Of a DNA stretch of 10,909 nucleotides, positions 1 through 8,741 are shown piece by piece. A program made the translations under genes and the position numbers. The DNA lies in the NCBI GenBank assembly GCA_964539925.1, contig CAZILB010000129.1, positions 1-10,909 of the forward strand, in the 5' to 3' direction. Under the pieces are notes generated by a model. It was not told where the DNA came from. It worked only from the letters and a program-made list of their open reading frames with translations, and ran no database searches. Positions within the stretch are counted from its first letter, which is position 1. Each line of letters begins with the position of its first letter. Source of the DNA: DP-20 sp964539925 (lineage in GTDB: Bacteria; Desulfobacterota; Binatia; UBA9968).

Positions 1-21
1 CCTCGATCTACAGAGTGTCAT
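1..21 (-). CDS. Possible start of the next downstream gene (partial, cut by window edge)
   Basis: On the minus strand an ATG at 21-19 is preceded by GAGGAA at 32-27, a good Shine-Dalgarno match with 5 nt spacing. The stop of cinA lies about 30 nt upstream, so a co-transcribed gene could begin here. Only seven codons (M-T-L-C-R-S-R) are inside the window, so no product can be named. The call rests on the ribosome binding site and the position after cinA; it could be chance. Confidence 0.3.
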
Positions 22-51
22 ACGGTTTCCTCGAAGCGTGAATAATCCGGG

Positions 52-1290
52 CTAACTGTTTAGGAAGAGGCGCAGCCAGTGGAGGGCGGCCTGGGAAGCG
101 CCGAGAATGATCTGCTCACGCTCGCCATAGAATTGCCAGAGCCGGGCTTCGTGGCGCTCCTCGCCGGCAATGCTGATCCAGACCGTACCCACGGGCTTTT
201 CGCGGCTCCCCCCGGACGGACCGGCAATGCCGGTGACCGCCAAGGCGACGCTGGCTCCGGTCTGCTCTCTTATCCCATGGGACATCTCCAAGGCGGTCTG
301 CTCGCTGACCGCGCCGTGTTGCTGCAGGGTGGCCGCCCGAACGCCGAGGAATTTTACCTTGGCCTCGTTGGCGTAGGTCACGACGCCGCCATGAAAATAG
401 GCCGAGCTGCCGGCGATGCGGGTGATGCGGTGACTGATCAGGCCGCCGGTGCAGGACTCCGCCAGGGCCAGGGTCTGATTCTTCTCCAGCAGCAGCCGGC
501 CGATGACTTCCTCCAGCGTGAGATCTCCCTCCGCGTAAACAAAGGCGCCGAGCACGCGGCGGATTTGATGCCGGAGATCTGCAAATTTCGCCTCTTCCAC
601 AGGGTCGGCGCTCATGGTCAGGCGCAGAGTCAGGTCCGGATAGTGGGCGCGAAAGGAGAGCTTGGCTTGCGACCCAAGCTCGATGGCTTTTACCAGATCA
701 TCGAGCTTGGATTCGGTAAGGCCATAAAGTTTGAAAGTGGCGGTAAGAATTTTGCCTTCCTGGCCCTGCTGCATCGCGATCCACGGCATGACCTCGGCAT
801 TGAGCATGGCCATCACCTCCCTGGGCACACCGGAAAGCCAGATCAGGTTCGTGCTATGAGCGAGCGGTACGCGAAACCCCGGGGCGGAGCCGAGGGGGTT
901 GGGGATTATTGTTGCGCCCTCGGGGAAAAGCGCTTGTTTGAGATTATTTTCCGTCCATGGATAGCCCCGTGCGGCGAAGCGCTTCTTCAAGCCGGCGGCT
1001 ACGGTTTCATCCAGAACAAGCTTACGGCCGGTGAACTCCCCGACCAGCTCGGTCGTCAAATCGTCCGCGGTCGGGCCGAGTCCGCCGGTGCCGATCACCA
1101 ACTCGCCGAGGTCGCGGGCCTGTCGCAAAGCCCAGAGGAATCGTTCGCGGTTGTCGCCGACTTTCAATACGGCGGCGACGTCTATGCCGGCGCTGACGAG
1201 CCGATCGGCAATAAAAGTCGAATTGGTGTCCACCACCTTGCCGGTCGTCAACTCGTCTCCGGTGCTGACGATGGCGGCGCTGCGGATCAT
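52..1290 (-). CDS. cinA: CinA, nicotinamide-nucleotide amidohydrolase with N-terminal MoCF/COG1058 domain
   Basis: Full-length two-domain CinA of 412 residues, near the usual family length of about 410-420. The N-terminal half is the molybdopterin-binding-like (COG1058) domain, with STGDEL at residues 9-14 and GTGGLGPTADD at 67-77. In related proteins this domain carries ADP-ribose pyrophosphatase activity. The C-terminal half is the PncC amidase domain, with ESCTGG at 278-283 containing the catalytic serine, TGIAGPSGG at 353-361 and KPVGTVW at 365-371. The enzyme deamidates nicotinamide mononucleotide to nicotinate mononucleotide in pyridine nucleotide salvage; in some bacteria the gene is also competence- or damage-induced. 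The start ATG (1290-1288) overlaps the TGA of pgpA as ATGA, so the two are probably translationally coupled. No missing residues or frameshifts are seen. Confidence 0.96.
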   Translation of the reverse strand: MIRSAAIVSTGDELTTGKVVDTNSTFIADRLVSAGIDVAAVLKVGDNRERFLWALRQARDLGELVIGTGGLGPTADDLTTELVGEFTGRKLVLDETVAAGLKKRFAARGYPWTENNLKQALFPEGATIIPNPLGSAPGFRVPLAHSTNLIWLSGVPREVMAMLNAEVMPWIAMQQGQEGKILTATFKLYGLTESKLDDLVKAIELGSQAKLSFRAHYPDLTLRLTMSADPVEEAKFADLRHQIRRVLGAFVYAEGDLTLEEVIGRLLLEKNQTLALAESCTGGLISHRITRIAGSSAYFHGGVVTYANEAKVKFLGVRAATLQQHGAVSEQTALEMSHGIREQTGASVALAVTGIAGPSGGSREKPVGTVWISIAGEERHEARLWQFYGEREQIILGASQAALHWLRLFLNS

Positions 1291-1760
1291 AGTATTTTCC
1301 CATAGAGCAGCAATTGCACAATAACCAAGGTGTAAATCCCGGCCATGATATCGTCAAGCACAATTCCTATGCCCCCGGGCAATTTCTCGAGCCGTCGGGC
1401 GGGATAGATCTTGGCGATATCGAAAAAGCGAAAAAGGATAAAACCAGCCGCTAAAACGGAGACCCTGGGAGGCGCCGTGAAGTTTGCCAGCAGGAAGCCG
1501 GCTATTTCGTCGATAACGATTACCCCGGGATCTTTCTGCTCGAGGATTTCGCTCGCTTTGCCCGCCAGCCAGATCGCGCAGCAAATCGCAGCGCCCAATA
1601 TCCCTGCGGCAAAGATCAATGAATAGTTTGCGAGATAATTGAGCGCGAGCGATAAGGGTATGGCCGCCAGGGTCCCAACGGTCCCCGGAAAACGCGGGAC
1701 ATAGCCGGCGCCGCCCCCGGCCGCAAAAAACAGAACCATTTTGTTTTGCAAGGGTGTCAT
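1287..1760 (-). CDS. pgpA: Phosphatidylglycerophosphatase A (PgpA)
   Basis: Small integral membrane phosphatase converting phosphatidylglycerophosphate to phosphatidylglycerol. From the chosen ATG it has 157 residues, typical of PgpA. Hallmarks are PGTVGTLAAIPL near the N-terminus, VIDEIAG in the middle, and the C-terminal block FRFFDIAKIYPARRLEKLPG followed by GIGIVLDDIMAG, which holds the conserved acidic residues. The usual K-P-x-P of this block reads K-I-Y-P here, a small deviation. Several hydrophobic stretches fit membrane segments. The frame is open upstream to a GTG at 1802 and an ATG at 1793. I prefer 1760 because the family sequence begins only a few residues later, but no candidate has a strong Shine-Dalgarno, so the start is uncertain. 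The stop overlaps the cinA start by 4 bp. Confidence 0.93.
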   Translation of the reverse strand: MTPLQNKMVLFFAAGGGAGYVPRFPGTVGTLAAIPLSLALNYLANYSLIFAAGILGAAICCAIWLAGKASEILEQKDPGVIVIDEIAGFLLANFTAPPRVSVLAAGFILFRFFDIAKIYPARRLEKLPGGIGIVLDDIMAGIYTLVIVQLLLYGKIL

Positions 1761-1879
1761 GCTTGCGCTGCTGCCCACTCGTGCCTCGGCCATGTCCGGC
1801 ACCGGAGAGCGGTTCCAGAGCGGAAACAGGTCGAATTCGCGCTCGGGCTAAATGTTCGGTTAAACTGGGATGCCGGCAG
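1761..1879. other. Short spacer between the M23 gene and pgpA
   Basis: This stretch separates the TAG of the M23 peptidase gene (1882-1880) from the preferred pgpA start. I see no convincing -35/-10 pair and no hairpin followed by a T-run. Readthrough from the upstream gene into pgpA-cinA is therefore plausible. Part of it may be coding if pgpA starts at 1802 or 1793. Confidence 0.5.
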
Positions 1880-3286
1880 CTAGGATTGGGGTGAGGCAGA
1901 GCTCAATTCAACCAGATAAATCCGCATCTGGCTCTCAAACAGCCTTTGCAGGGTCGGCTCGATGCTCTCATCCGCCGGAAAGTCGACGCTCAACGGATCG
2001 ATGTATTGCTGATCTTTGTAAAGCTCAAAATGGAGATGGGGTCCTGTGGCCCGACCGGTAGAGCCGACGTAGCCGATAACCTGTCCTTTAGCCACGGCGG
2101 CGCCCGGCTTTATGCCTTGGGCAAATCGGTCCAGATGGGCATATCGGCTCAAATAAGTCGCGTCATGTTTCAAGTCTATGGTTTTGCCATAGGCGCCGTT
2201 CCACCCCGCCACCGTAATAATGCCGTCGCCGACCGCGCGCACCGGCGTGCCTCTTGGAGCGGCAAAATCGACGCCGGTGTGGGGCACATTGGTTTTGAGC
2301 AGGGGATGAAAACGAGACTCCGTGAAGCGGGAGGTAATTGCGCTGAATTCCAGCGGAAAACGCAGGAACGCCCGCGCCAGACTGCGCCCCTCGGCATCAA
2401 AATAATTGCCTTGGCCATTGACTTTCTCGAAGTAGATCGCCGTCAGTTTATGGCTGAAATTGATCAGCTCGGCGGCTAAAATTCGCAGCGTCGCCTTGTT
2501 CTCCTGTCCTCTACGGCTACGCTGTTCATAAAGGACCTTGAAAGAGTCCCCCTGCCGCATGTCCTTTTCGAGGTCGATATCCCATGTGAAAATATCGGTC
2601 AACTGCGACAATAACGTTGGATGGAGGCCGGCCTTGCGCCCGTCCGCAAAAAATGAGTCCCCCACAGTCCCGCTGACGCTCTTGAGTTCGACATCGAAGG
2701 GTTTTTCGCGTCTTTGGAACAGAATTCCTCGCAGACCCTTTTCCCAGGTCAACGACAATGAGCCGTTTTCATCAATTTCAATAGCTTGGAGTTGGCCATT
2801 AGGCGCTGGTCGACGATCAGCTGCCGTTTTGGCGAAATACAGGTAAATTTCCTTGCCGGCGGGAAAAATGCGGTTGCCGATATCGCGGCGCACGGATCTC
2901 TCCCATAGGGATTTTTCCGCCTGGGGAATTTTTAGACGAGTCAAGATCTTGCCGACGGTATCGCCGGTACGCGCGGTAATGACGAGATGTTCGCGACTGT
3001 CCGACGACTCGAAAGGAGGAAGAACCGGTAGCCGCAAGAGCGGGCTGCGAGCCTGCGGTTTTACGGCCTGGGGCGCGGCGTTATTGACCGGTTGCGCTTT
3101 GGGCTTGGAGGCGTCCTTGCGCAACGGTTTTTGTTTTGTGGCGGTGGCGCCCGAGGGTTTCGCCCCGAGCGCCAAACTCAGCGCCAACAGCCACAAGAGG
3201 GCTTTGACCGAGCAAGAAAAGAAGGACGCCTGGCGAACTCTAAGCGGACTCCAGGCGCCTCCAGAATATGACATTCCGAAGGCCAT
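1880..3286 (-). CDS. MepM-like M23 family murein DD-endopeptidase
   Basis: Exported zinc metallopeptidase of 468 residues, laid out like E. coli MepM/YebA. A hydrophobic signal or anchor segment lies at about residues 27-48 and is followed by a Lys/Pro/Ala-rich linker at 50-90. A LysM/OapA-like region sits near 100-150 (TARTGDTVGKIL), then a mixed domain to about 315, and a C-terminal LytM (M23) domain at about 325-435. Zinc and catalytic residues are visible: HTGVD (H336, D340), YAHLD (H384) and GPHLHFE (H417, H419). Such enzymes cleave meso-DAP cross-links to let new strands enter the wall, implying a periplasmic site of action. ATGs occur at 3286 and 3274 and neither has a clear Shine-Dalgarno; the longer is given. 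A sigma70-type promoter lies just upstream, so the gene is probably a transcription start for the pgpA-cinA group. Confidence 0.92.
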   Translation of the reverse strand: MAFGMSYSGGAWSPLRVRQASFFSCSVKALLWLLALSLALGAKPSGATATKQKPLRKDASKPKAQPVNNAAPQAVKPQARSPLLRLPVLPPFESSDSREHLVITARTGDTVGKILTRLKIPQAEKSLWERSVRRDIGNRIFPAGKEIYLYFAKTAADRRPAPNGQLQAIEIDENGSLSLTWEKGLRGILFQRREKPFDVELKSVSGTVGDSFFADGRKAGLHPTLLSQLTDIFTWDIDLEKDMRQGDSFKVLYEQRSRRGQENKATLRILAAELINFSHKLTAIYFEKVNGQGNYFDAEGRSLARAFLRFPLEFSAITSRFTESRFHPLLKTNVPHTGVDFAAPRGTPVRAVGDGIITVAGWNGAYGKTIDLKHDATYLSRYAHLDRFAQGIKPGAAVAKGQVIGYVGSTGRATGPHLHFELYKDQQYIDPLSVDFPADESIEPTLQRLFESQMRIYLVELSSASPQS

Positions 3287-3303
3287 GGGGAAAAATTTTA
3301 CCC

Positions 3304-3332
3304 TTGATAGTCTTTTTGGCCAGGCATGTCAA
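3304..3332 (-). promoter_or_regulatory. Sigma70-type promoter upstream of the M23 peptidase gene
   Basis: On the minus strand a perfect -35 hexamer TTGACA (3332-3327) is followed by exactly 17 nt and then TATCAA (3309-3304), a 4/6 match to the -10 consensus. It lies in the 113-bp gap between the big VWA gene and the M23 gene. The predicted transcription start is near 3297, giving a very short leader to the ATG at 3286. The match is sequence-based only. Confidence 0.6.
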
Positions 3333-3399
3333 ACCAAATCTGCCCTGCCTCCGACCGTTGAATGGCGCGAAAAGCTTGTCAGGAAAAGCACTTCCCACA

Positions 3400-5949
3400 T
3401 CAGTGTTGTTCGTTGAATAGAAACCGCCGGGCGATAATTTCCAGCAGCAGGAGCGCGAAGATCAGTATGATAAGGGGCTGTCTGGCCGGCTGATAGGTTT
3501 TAACCGTACCTGTGGCCGCGGCCTCGTCGGACCAGCGGGGGTTGATCTCGCCGCCGGTCGCTTCAGCCATACGGTTGAGCAGCCGCAGGTTGAATTCACT
3601 CCTGGGCGATTCGCTCCTGCTATCATAGGGTAGCGAGTACCCGACCGGCGGGTAGGGGAGACGCCGGCCATTTCGATCTTCCATGAGGTCGATGCGGTAG
3701 CTTCCGGCGAGCGAGATCGGCAAATCGGCTTGATAATGGCCGGGGGCCAGCCGCTTCAAGGTGCCTTCCGATTTGGCTCCTCTGCCCGTTACGGCAAAAC
3801 GGAACTGGCTGTTGGCGCTCGCTTCTTCGTACACGAACAGATCCAATACCGATCGATTGGCGGCAAAATTGACTCGGGCTTCGTGAGTCGGAATTTCCTG
3901 GCTTTCTTGCGGGCTTAACCATTCGAGGACTTTGCTCCAAAAGCCCTGCAAACCGCCCCAGGGGACCCAATTTTTAGTCCAGCGCCCCTCCATATCGGCG
4001 GTAAATGCTGCGGACTTCCCGCTGCCATAGGTCCAGGAGGCAAGCAGCGGCGCGCGCCGGTCGTCGCGTTGGATCAGCAGGTCGAGTTGGGCTCCCCGTT
4101 TGAGTTCGGTTTCCATGTAACCCAGCACTGCCGGATAATTTCTCATGCCGAATCCGGCGAGCAGTTGTGACGCCGCGCCGGGTATGGGGACGAGCGGCCG
4201 ATTGTCCTGGGGTTCTTCAAGCTGCTTGTCCTTGAGCTGTTCCAAAGCGATGCGCGGCAGCGTGCGCGGGTCGATGATATGATGAAATAAACCGCCGCCG
4301 TACTGGCTGATCCGTTTCATCACCCGCACATCGGCTTCGTCGCTAATGGCGATGGCGGAGACGGTGATATTGAGATCCCTTCTCATTGCCGTGACAAGGT
4401 CGATCAGCTCCCCCTGGCTGCCCCGGGTAATCCCGTCGCTGAACAAGATAATATGCTTGCGCGGCGCATTGGCGCGCTCAAGCTGGCGTTTTGCTTCCAG
4501 CAGCGCCGGCAAGAAGTAGGTTTGCCCCCCCGGCCGCAGCCGCTCGATCTGATTGTCGATCACGCTACGCAGTCGCGCCATAGTTTCCAAATAGACGACC
4601 ACAAACGCGCTGTCGTCGAAGCCGACGATCCCCAGAAGGTCGATGTCCCTGAGCTGGCGGGCCACGGCTTTGGCGGCCTCCTTGGCGAAAAGCATCCGAT
4701 TGTCTTCGCGCATGCTGCCGGACTTATCCATTACCAGTACCACGGCGCGATTTTGTTCGGGGCGCTTGGGCGGCTCCCTGGGCTCCACGGGCAGGATTTT
4801 CTCGATCGCCGTATTGCGAAAACTCGACGGTGAAAAGCTCGCCTCGCCGCCGAGCATAAGGAAACCATTGCCCTGGGAGACATGGCGTTCGACGGCGGCA
4901 AAATAACCCGGGGGAAAGCGGTCGCGCTCGGCATTGTTAAAGATCACGAGTTGGTGTCCGGCCGGCGGCGGCGCCGACTCCGGAGTCCGGGCGACGACCT
5001 CGAACCCGTGCCGTTTGATGATTTCCGCCAAATAGCGGCCGCCGCCGGTTTGGCCATTGATTAGCAATATCTTGGCTCTGGCGCGAACCGAGACCCAAGC
5101 CATGGCCTGATTGTCGGTGGGATAGCGATCGCGCTCCGGATCGCTCGCCGTAAAGGTCGCCTGGAATGCGGTGAGACCGCCTTCGGGGGGAGCGGTTTGA
5201 TAGCTGAAAGTTTGACTGCCGGGAACCAGCGTGACTTTTTCGACTTTGATCGGTTGACCGTTGCGCTGGAGCGTCAACGTTCCGCTTACGGCGACCTCGT
5301 TGTGGTTATCGACGATCGCTCTGAGATTCAAGCTCTGGCCGCTATCACCTTGGGTCGGCGCCAGCAGTCTCGTGACGGCCACATTGGCAATCGCAGGCCT
5401 CTGGTCCGGTACCAGAGGATAGATTCGGATGCCTGCCGCTGCCGCGGCGGGCAGCAGCCGCTCGACCTCGCCTTGGGTTTCCCAGCCGTCGGTGAACAGA
5501 TAGACCCGACGCGGCGCGGCGGGCCGCGAGAGCAGCATGGTCAATAGATACTCCAGGTTGGTTTTTTCCGGTTGAATGAGCGACTGGACGGTGCTGGGAT
5601 TTAGCACTTCGTTGAGGCCGGAAACTTGAACCGTGTCCGCGCCGAAGACCAGCATCCGGTCGCTTGGCCCCGGGGCCATCGCCTCGGTGGCGCTCTTTAG
5701 CCAGCCGCCCAGGCTCGCAGGCATACTGCGTGATAAATCGTAGGCGAACACCCGCTCTTCGTGGACGGTCTGCTCGCTCGCATTTTGCGGGTCGGCAAGG
5801 ATCAGGACGAGCAGTGCCAATAGCACCGTGCGGCCGAGCAGGACCGCCAAGTGGCGCTGGCGGTAGCGCAGCCACAGCAGCGGCAGAGCGAGCAGCAGCC
5901 AAAAATAAAGCGGCCTGGCGAATTCGATACCGGAAAAAAACTCCGTCAT
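3400..5949 (-). CDS. Large membrane protein with two VWA domains and an intervening GATase1-like region
   Basis: Predicted inner-membrane protein of 849 residues. Two hydrophobic segments lie at about 14-27 and 40-53. A first VWA-like domain at about 66-190 carries DLSRS (71-75) and FTDGWE (152-157). A beta-rich linker at 195-290 is followed by a class-I glutamine amidotransferase-like fold at about 292-388 (AKILLINGQ, FLMLGGEASF). A second VWA domain at about 402-570 has a complete MIDAS: D408-K-S410-G-S412, T477 and D505. A beta-rich C-terminal region ends in a membrane helix at 825-840. This resembles large VWA proteins encoded next to DUF58 and BatA in many bacteria, thought to form envelope complexes with a MoxR ATPase; their substrate is unknown. 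The frame is open to 6018, but I choose ATG 5949 because it overlaps the previous TGA as ATGA and begins just before the first membrane helix. Confidence 0.88.
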   Translation of the reverse strand: MTEFFSGIEFARPLYFWLLLALPLLWLRYRQRHLAVLLGRTVLLALLVLILADPQNASEQTVHEERVFAYDLSRSMPASLGGWLKSATEAMAPGPSDRMLVFGADTVQVSGLNEVLNPSTVQSLIQPEKTNLEYLLTMLLSRPAAPRRVYLFTDGWETQGEVERLLPAAAAAGIRIYPLVPDQRPAIANVAVTRLLAPTQGDSGQSLNLRAIVDNHNEVAVSGTLTLQRNGQPIKVEKVTLVPGSQTFSYQTAPPEGGLTAFQATFTASDPERDRYPTDNQAMAWVSVRARAKILLINGQTGGGRYLAEIIKRHGFEVVARTPESAPPPAGHQLVIFNNAERDRFPPGYFAAVERHVSQGNGFLMLGGEASFSPSSFRNTAIEKILPVEPREPPKRPEQNRAVVLVMDKSGSMREDNRMLFAKEAAKAVARQLRDIDLLGIVGFDDSAFVVVYLETMARLRSVIDNQIERLRPGGQTYFLPALLEAKRQLERANAPRKHIILFSDGITRGSQGELIDLVTAMRRDLNITVSAIAISDEADVRVMKRISQYGGGLFHHIIDPRTLPRIALEQLKDKQLEEPQDNRPLVPIPGAASQLLAGFGMRNYPAVLGYMETELKRGAQLDLLIQRDDRRAPLLASWTYGSGKSAAFTADMEGRWTKNWVPWGGLQGFWSKVLEWLSPQESQEIPTHEARVNFAANRSVLDLFVYEEASANSQFRFAVTGRGAKSEGTLKRLAPGHYQADLPISLAGSYRIDLMEDRNGRRLPYPPVGYSLPYDSRSESPRSEFNLRLLNRMAEATGGEINPRWSDEAAATGTVKTYQPARQPLIILIFALLLLEIIARRFLFNEQH

Positions 5950-7763
5950 GACTTCCACGCGACCGGCTGCGGTTTGCGCCCGGCCCCCGTTCCCTTCGCG
6001 CCCGGGCTGAGGAACCATTCTAAAAACAACAGCGCCAGCGAAGCCATCAGCAGGTAAGGCCAGAATGAAAACAGCACTGACGCACTGGCGCCGCTCGAGG
6101 AGGCCCCTTTAAGCTCGATCACCGAGGGTGATCGGAGGTCGGATTCATTGGCGTCGCTGAGGTTGCGGGCAAAATACTGCAGGGCGCCGCCGCGGCTCAG
6201 CTGGTAGACGCCTTGATGGAGCGTAGCGGCAAAATAATTTTGCTCCGCCGTCAACGCGATCTTGTCACCCGCCGGGGTGATGATGGCGCCGTTGGGCCGC
6301 GCAACGCCGAGAGGAATCGGCTCGCCCGTGGGGCGGTCTCTTCCTCCCGCGGAAAAAAGCCAGTCGAAAGAGTTCAGCGTGAAGATCGACATGGGCAGGT
6401 TGCTCCGGCCGAGATAGGGCAGCGGATCAAAACCCAGGGTCAAATAGCGCGCGCCCCGGTGCTCATGGGCAACGGCCAGCGCGCCGCCGGTAGTTTCGAT
6501 GACAATTTCGCCGGCCACTTGCGGCGTCATCGGATGCGCATAGGCCGGTCGAAACAAACCGAAGTTAATATAGCGGGTCAAGGTATGGGGTTCCCGCCAG
6601 CCCGAAACTTCGGCGCGCGCAATCGGCGCGCCGTATCGAACCAGGGGGTTATTCCCCGGCGGCAAAATGAACAGGGCCGGATTTTGCGGCAGCACTGCGG
6701 GAGTCGAGAATTGAAAAATCTCCAGAGCATAACCCGAGCGGGCGGTTTTCTCGTAATCCGCCGGGGCGATAACGTCGACGCTGACACCCGGGATCGACCG
6801 AAGGCTGGTTAGCGCCTGGGGGCGCGGCGTGACCGCAAGAATTTTTAGTTCGCGCGAAGCAGGGAGGGCGGCGTATCGGCGGTTATCGAGGGCGAGCGCG
6901 TCGCTGGCGTCGATCTCCGCGACGTAGTAGGGGTGCTCCGGGAAACCGTTGAAAGTTGCCGCGGCCGTCTTGCCGGCGCCTATGGTCATCTGGCGTTCGC
7001 CGAGGTTTTTGCCGCGGGCTTTGAGTGAGATTTTGATCTGTTCGTCCCGGTTGGAAAAATTAGCGACCTCGGCGCTGGCTTGCAGGCGCGCGTCGGCCAA
7101 TGAAACGCGGTAAACGTCAAACGCTGTCAGCGCCAGATTGCCCTTGGGCGCACCCACGGAGATGACCCGGGCGGCGGTGCTGTGGCCGCGGGTCGGATGG
7201 TCGGTGATAAGATAAACGCGCTCGTATTGGCGCTCGCGCGCCAATCGGCCGAGCGCCATGTCATAGTCGATGGGCGGGTTGCCGAGATCGTAGGGTGCGA
7301 GGCCGCCGATTAAACTCATGGCCTCGCCAGGCGTCAAGGATGCGGCGCCGAGCTTTTCCATTCTTGGCGCCGTGAGGTAGACATCCGCGGTCGCTGCGAC
7401 GCCGAGATCCCTTAAAATGGCAGCGGCCCGTTCTTTGGCCAGGGCGAAGCGGGTTTTGCCCTCTTCCAACGTCTGCATGCTCGCCGAGTTGTCGAGCACG
7501 ATGGCAATGTTGGTCGGACGCACGGAAAATACCGGTTCACTGAGCGCAAAGATCAGCAAGGCGAGCAGCAGCAGTTGAAGAAAAAATATCGGCGGTAGAT
7601 TGGGTCTCCCCCAGGGCTGCCGGGTCGCTTGTTCGGCGCCCGTCATGAACAGCAGCAAACTGGAAAAAATCATGCGCCGGGGCCTGCGCCGGATCAGATA
7701 GGGAATCAACAGCAAAGGCAGAGCCAGGAGGCCGAACAGCGCCGCAGGATTGAGCAATTCCAT
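5946..7763 (-). CDS. BatA-like membrane protein with VWA domain
   Basis: Predicted inner-membrane protein of 605 residues. The N-terminus (MELLNPAALFGLLALPLLLI) is a classic BatA N-terminal domain: one hydrophobic helix, a basic RRRPRR patch at 25-30, then a second helix at about 57-76 ending in SEPVF. A VWA domain follows, with an intact DNSAS motif (D91, S93, S95). The centre is beta-rich, and a C-terminal membrane helix lies near 575-592 with a short basic tail. In the Bat (Bacteroides aerotolerance) and related MoxR-linked systems such proteins partner DUF58 proteins and other VWA proteins; the exact role is unsettled. The frame extends to 7808, but ATG 7763 matches the family N-terminus and lies 4 bp after the DUF58 stop, suggesting coupling without a strong Shine-Dalgarno. 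The stop overlaps the next gene by 4 bp. Confidence 0.9.
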   Translation of the reverse strand: MELLNPAALFGLLALPLLLIPYLIRRRPRRMIFSSLLLFMTGAEQATRQPWGRPNLPPIFFLQLLLLALLIFALSEPVFSVRPTNIAIVLDNSASMQTLEEGKTRFALAKERAAAILRDLGVAATADVYLTAPRMEKLGAASLTPGEAMSLIGGLAPYDLGNPPIDYDMALGRLARERQYERVYLITDHPTRGHSTAARVISVGAPKGNLALTAFDVYRVSLADARLQASAEVANFSNRDEQIKISLKARGKNLGERQMTIGAGKTAAATFNGFPEHPYYVAEIDASDALALDNRRYAALPASRELKILAVTPRPQALTSLRSIPGVSVDVIAPADYEKTARSGYALEIFQFSTPAVLPQNPALFILPPGNNPLVRYGAPIARAEVSGWREPHTLTRYINFGLFRPAYAHPMTPQVAGEIVIETTGGALAVAHEHRGARYLTLGFDPLPYLGRSNLPMSIFTLNSFDWLFSAGGRDRPTGEPIPLGVARPNGAIITPAGDKIALTAEQNYFAATLHQGVYQLSRGGALQYFARNLSDANESDLRSPSVIELKGASSSGASASVLFSFWPYLLMASLALLFLEWFLSPGAKGTGAGRKPQPVAWKS

Positions 7764-7767
7764 CGTC

Positions 7768-8661
7768 TTATTTGAACAGCCCGATAGCCGGCAAGGTTTT
7801 GAAGACAAAGTCGCTCAAGTCGCGGTCGGTGACGTAGAGCGAATAGCTGATCGCGCTCTGATGGCAGAAGCTGCGCAGCTCGAGATTGTGAAGGGCCAGG
7901 CGATGCTGATAGTCGCGATGCGCCTGCGGGTTCCATTGATAGCGGATTTCGGCCCGCGTTTCGCTGTCGACCAGCGCCAGGCCGCCATTGGGAAACACCG
8001 GGTCGACCTCCTGGCGGGATAACACCTGGATTGCGGCAATGTCGAGATTAAAGGCGCGCAGAAGATTGAGCGCCTGCTGATATTCCGGCGCAGGCATCAG
8101 AAAATCCGAAAGCAATATCGCTTTGCCCGGCCGGCGCAGACGCCTGAGGTGCTCGCCCACAGCCGGCGCGAGGGCCAGGGATCCCGCGGGCCTGGCCGCA
8201 AGCGCGAAATCGACGCAATCCGCCATGCGCCGGCGCCCGCGGAAGAACGGCGAGGCGCGGCCGCCCGCCCCATCCTGCAAGAGGTGCAGCTTGACGTGAT
8301 CGTGATTGGCGAGGATCACATAGGAAAGCGCCAGAGCGATGTGGCTGGCCGGGAGAAATTTCTCAGCCGGCGACGGGAAGGCCATGGAGGCGCTGGCATC
8401 GATAAAAACATAGGCGAACAGATCCACTTCTTCGCGGAACACCTTCACGTACAGCCGGTCGGTGCGCGCATAGATGCCCCAGTCGAGATAGCGCAGATCG
8501 TCGCCCGGCGCGTAGCGCCGGTAATCGGCAAACTCGAGGCTGGTGCCGCGCCGGGGCGAGGAGTAGCTGCCCGGATGGCCGCCGAGAAACTCCTTGCGCG
8601 TGCGCAGCCGCAGGATTTCCAGCTGGGTGAGAAATTTTGGCGTGAAAGGCTCAGGCAGCAT
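7768..8661 (-). CDS. DUF58 domain-containing protein
   Basis: Cytoplasmic-looking protein of 297 residues matching the DUF58 family (COG1721). The signature block is complete: G-x-H/Y-x-S-x-x-R-G-T-S at about 30-41, LEFADYRRYAPGDDLRYLDW (42-61) and ARTDRLYVKVFREE (65-78). A VWA-like fold with FIDASASM (86-93) follows. There are no N-terminal membrane helices, so this is the short, soluble type that normally sits directly after a moxR ATPase gene. It begins the DUF58-BatA-VWA gene set here. The ATG at 8661 has no clear Shine-Dalgarno and is overlapped by 11 bp by the end of a short upstream frame, which may supply translational coupling. No moxR is present upstream in the window. Confidence 0.93.
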   Translation of the reverse strand: MLPEPFTPKFLTQLEILRLRTRKEFLGGHPGSYSSPRRGTSLEFADYRRYAPGDDLRYLDWGIYARTDRLYVKVFREEVDLFAYVFIDASASMAFPSPAEKFLPASHIALALSYVILANHDHVKLHLLQDGAGGRASPFFRGRRRMADCVDFALAARPAGSLALAPAVGEHLRRLRRPGKAILLSDFLMPAPEYQQALNLLRAFNLDIAAIQVLSRQEVDPVFPNGGLALVDSETRAEIRYQWNPQAHRDYQHRLALHNLELRSFCHQSAISYSLYVTDRDLSDFVFKTLPAIGLFK

Positions 8662-8695
8662 CAGCGGTCATTTTCTCGAAGAGTTCTCTCACCAT
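8651..8695 (-). other. Short reading frame overlapping the DUF58 start: leader peptide or gene remnant
   Basis: An ATG at 8695 opens 14 codons (MVRELFEKMTADAA) whose TGA lies 11 bp inside the DUF58 gene. The frame stays open further upstream to a TGA near 8780, with residues resembling a protein C-terminus (…ALDPY before the Met). It could be the surviving tail of a lost upstream gene, a coupling leader, or chance. The sequence does not resemble a MoxR C-terminus that I can recall. Confidence 0.3.
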
Positions 8696-8741
8696 GTAAG
8701 GGTCCAACGCGGCGGAGCCGCAAGCAAACACCGGAAGACCT

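Noticed and set aside
79..1305. Long plus-strand open frame (408 codons) opposite cinA
   Set aside because: The minus strand encodes a complete CinA with all family motifs; the antisense frame is a by-product of GC-rich codon usage and has no recognisable domain.
6213..6812. Plus-strand open frame of 199 codons opposite the BatA-like gene
   Set aside because: Shadow of a well-supported minus-strand gene, with low-complexity basic composition and no ribosome binding site noticed.
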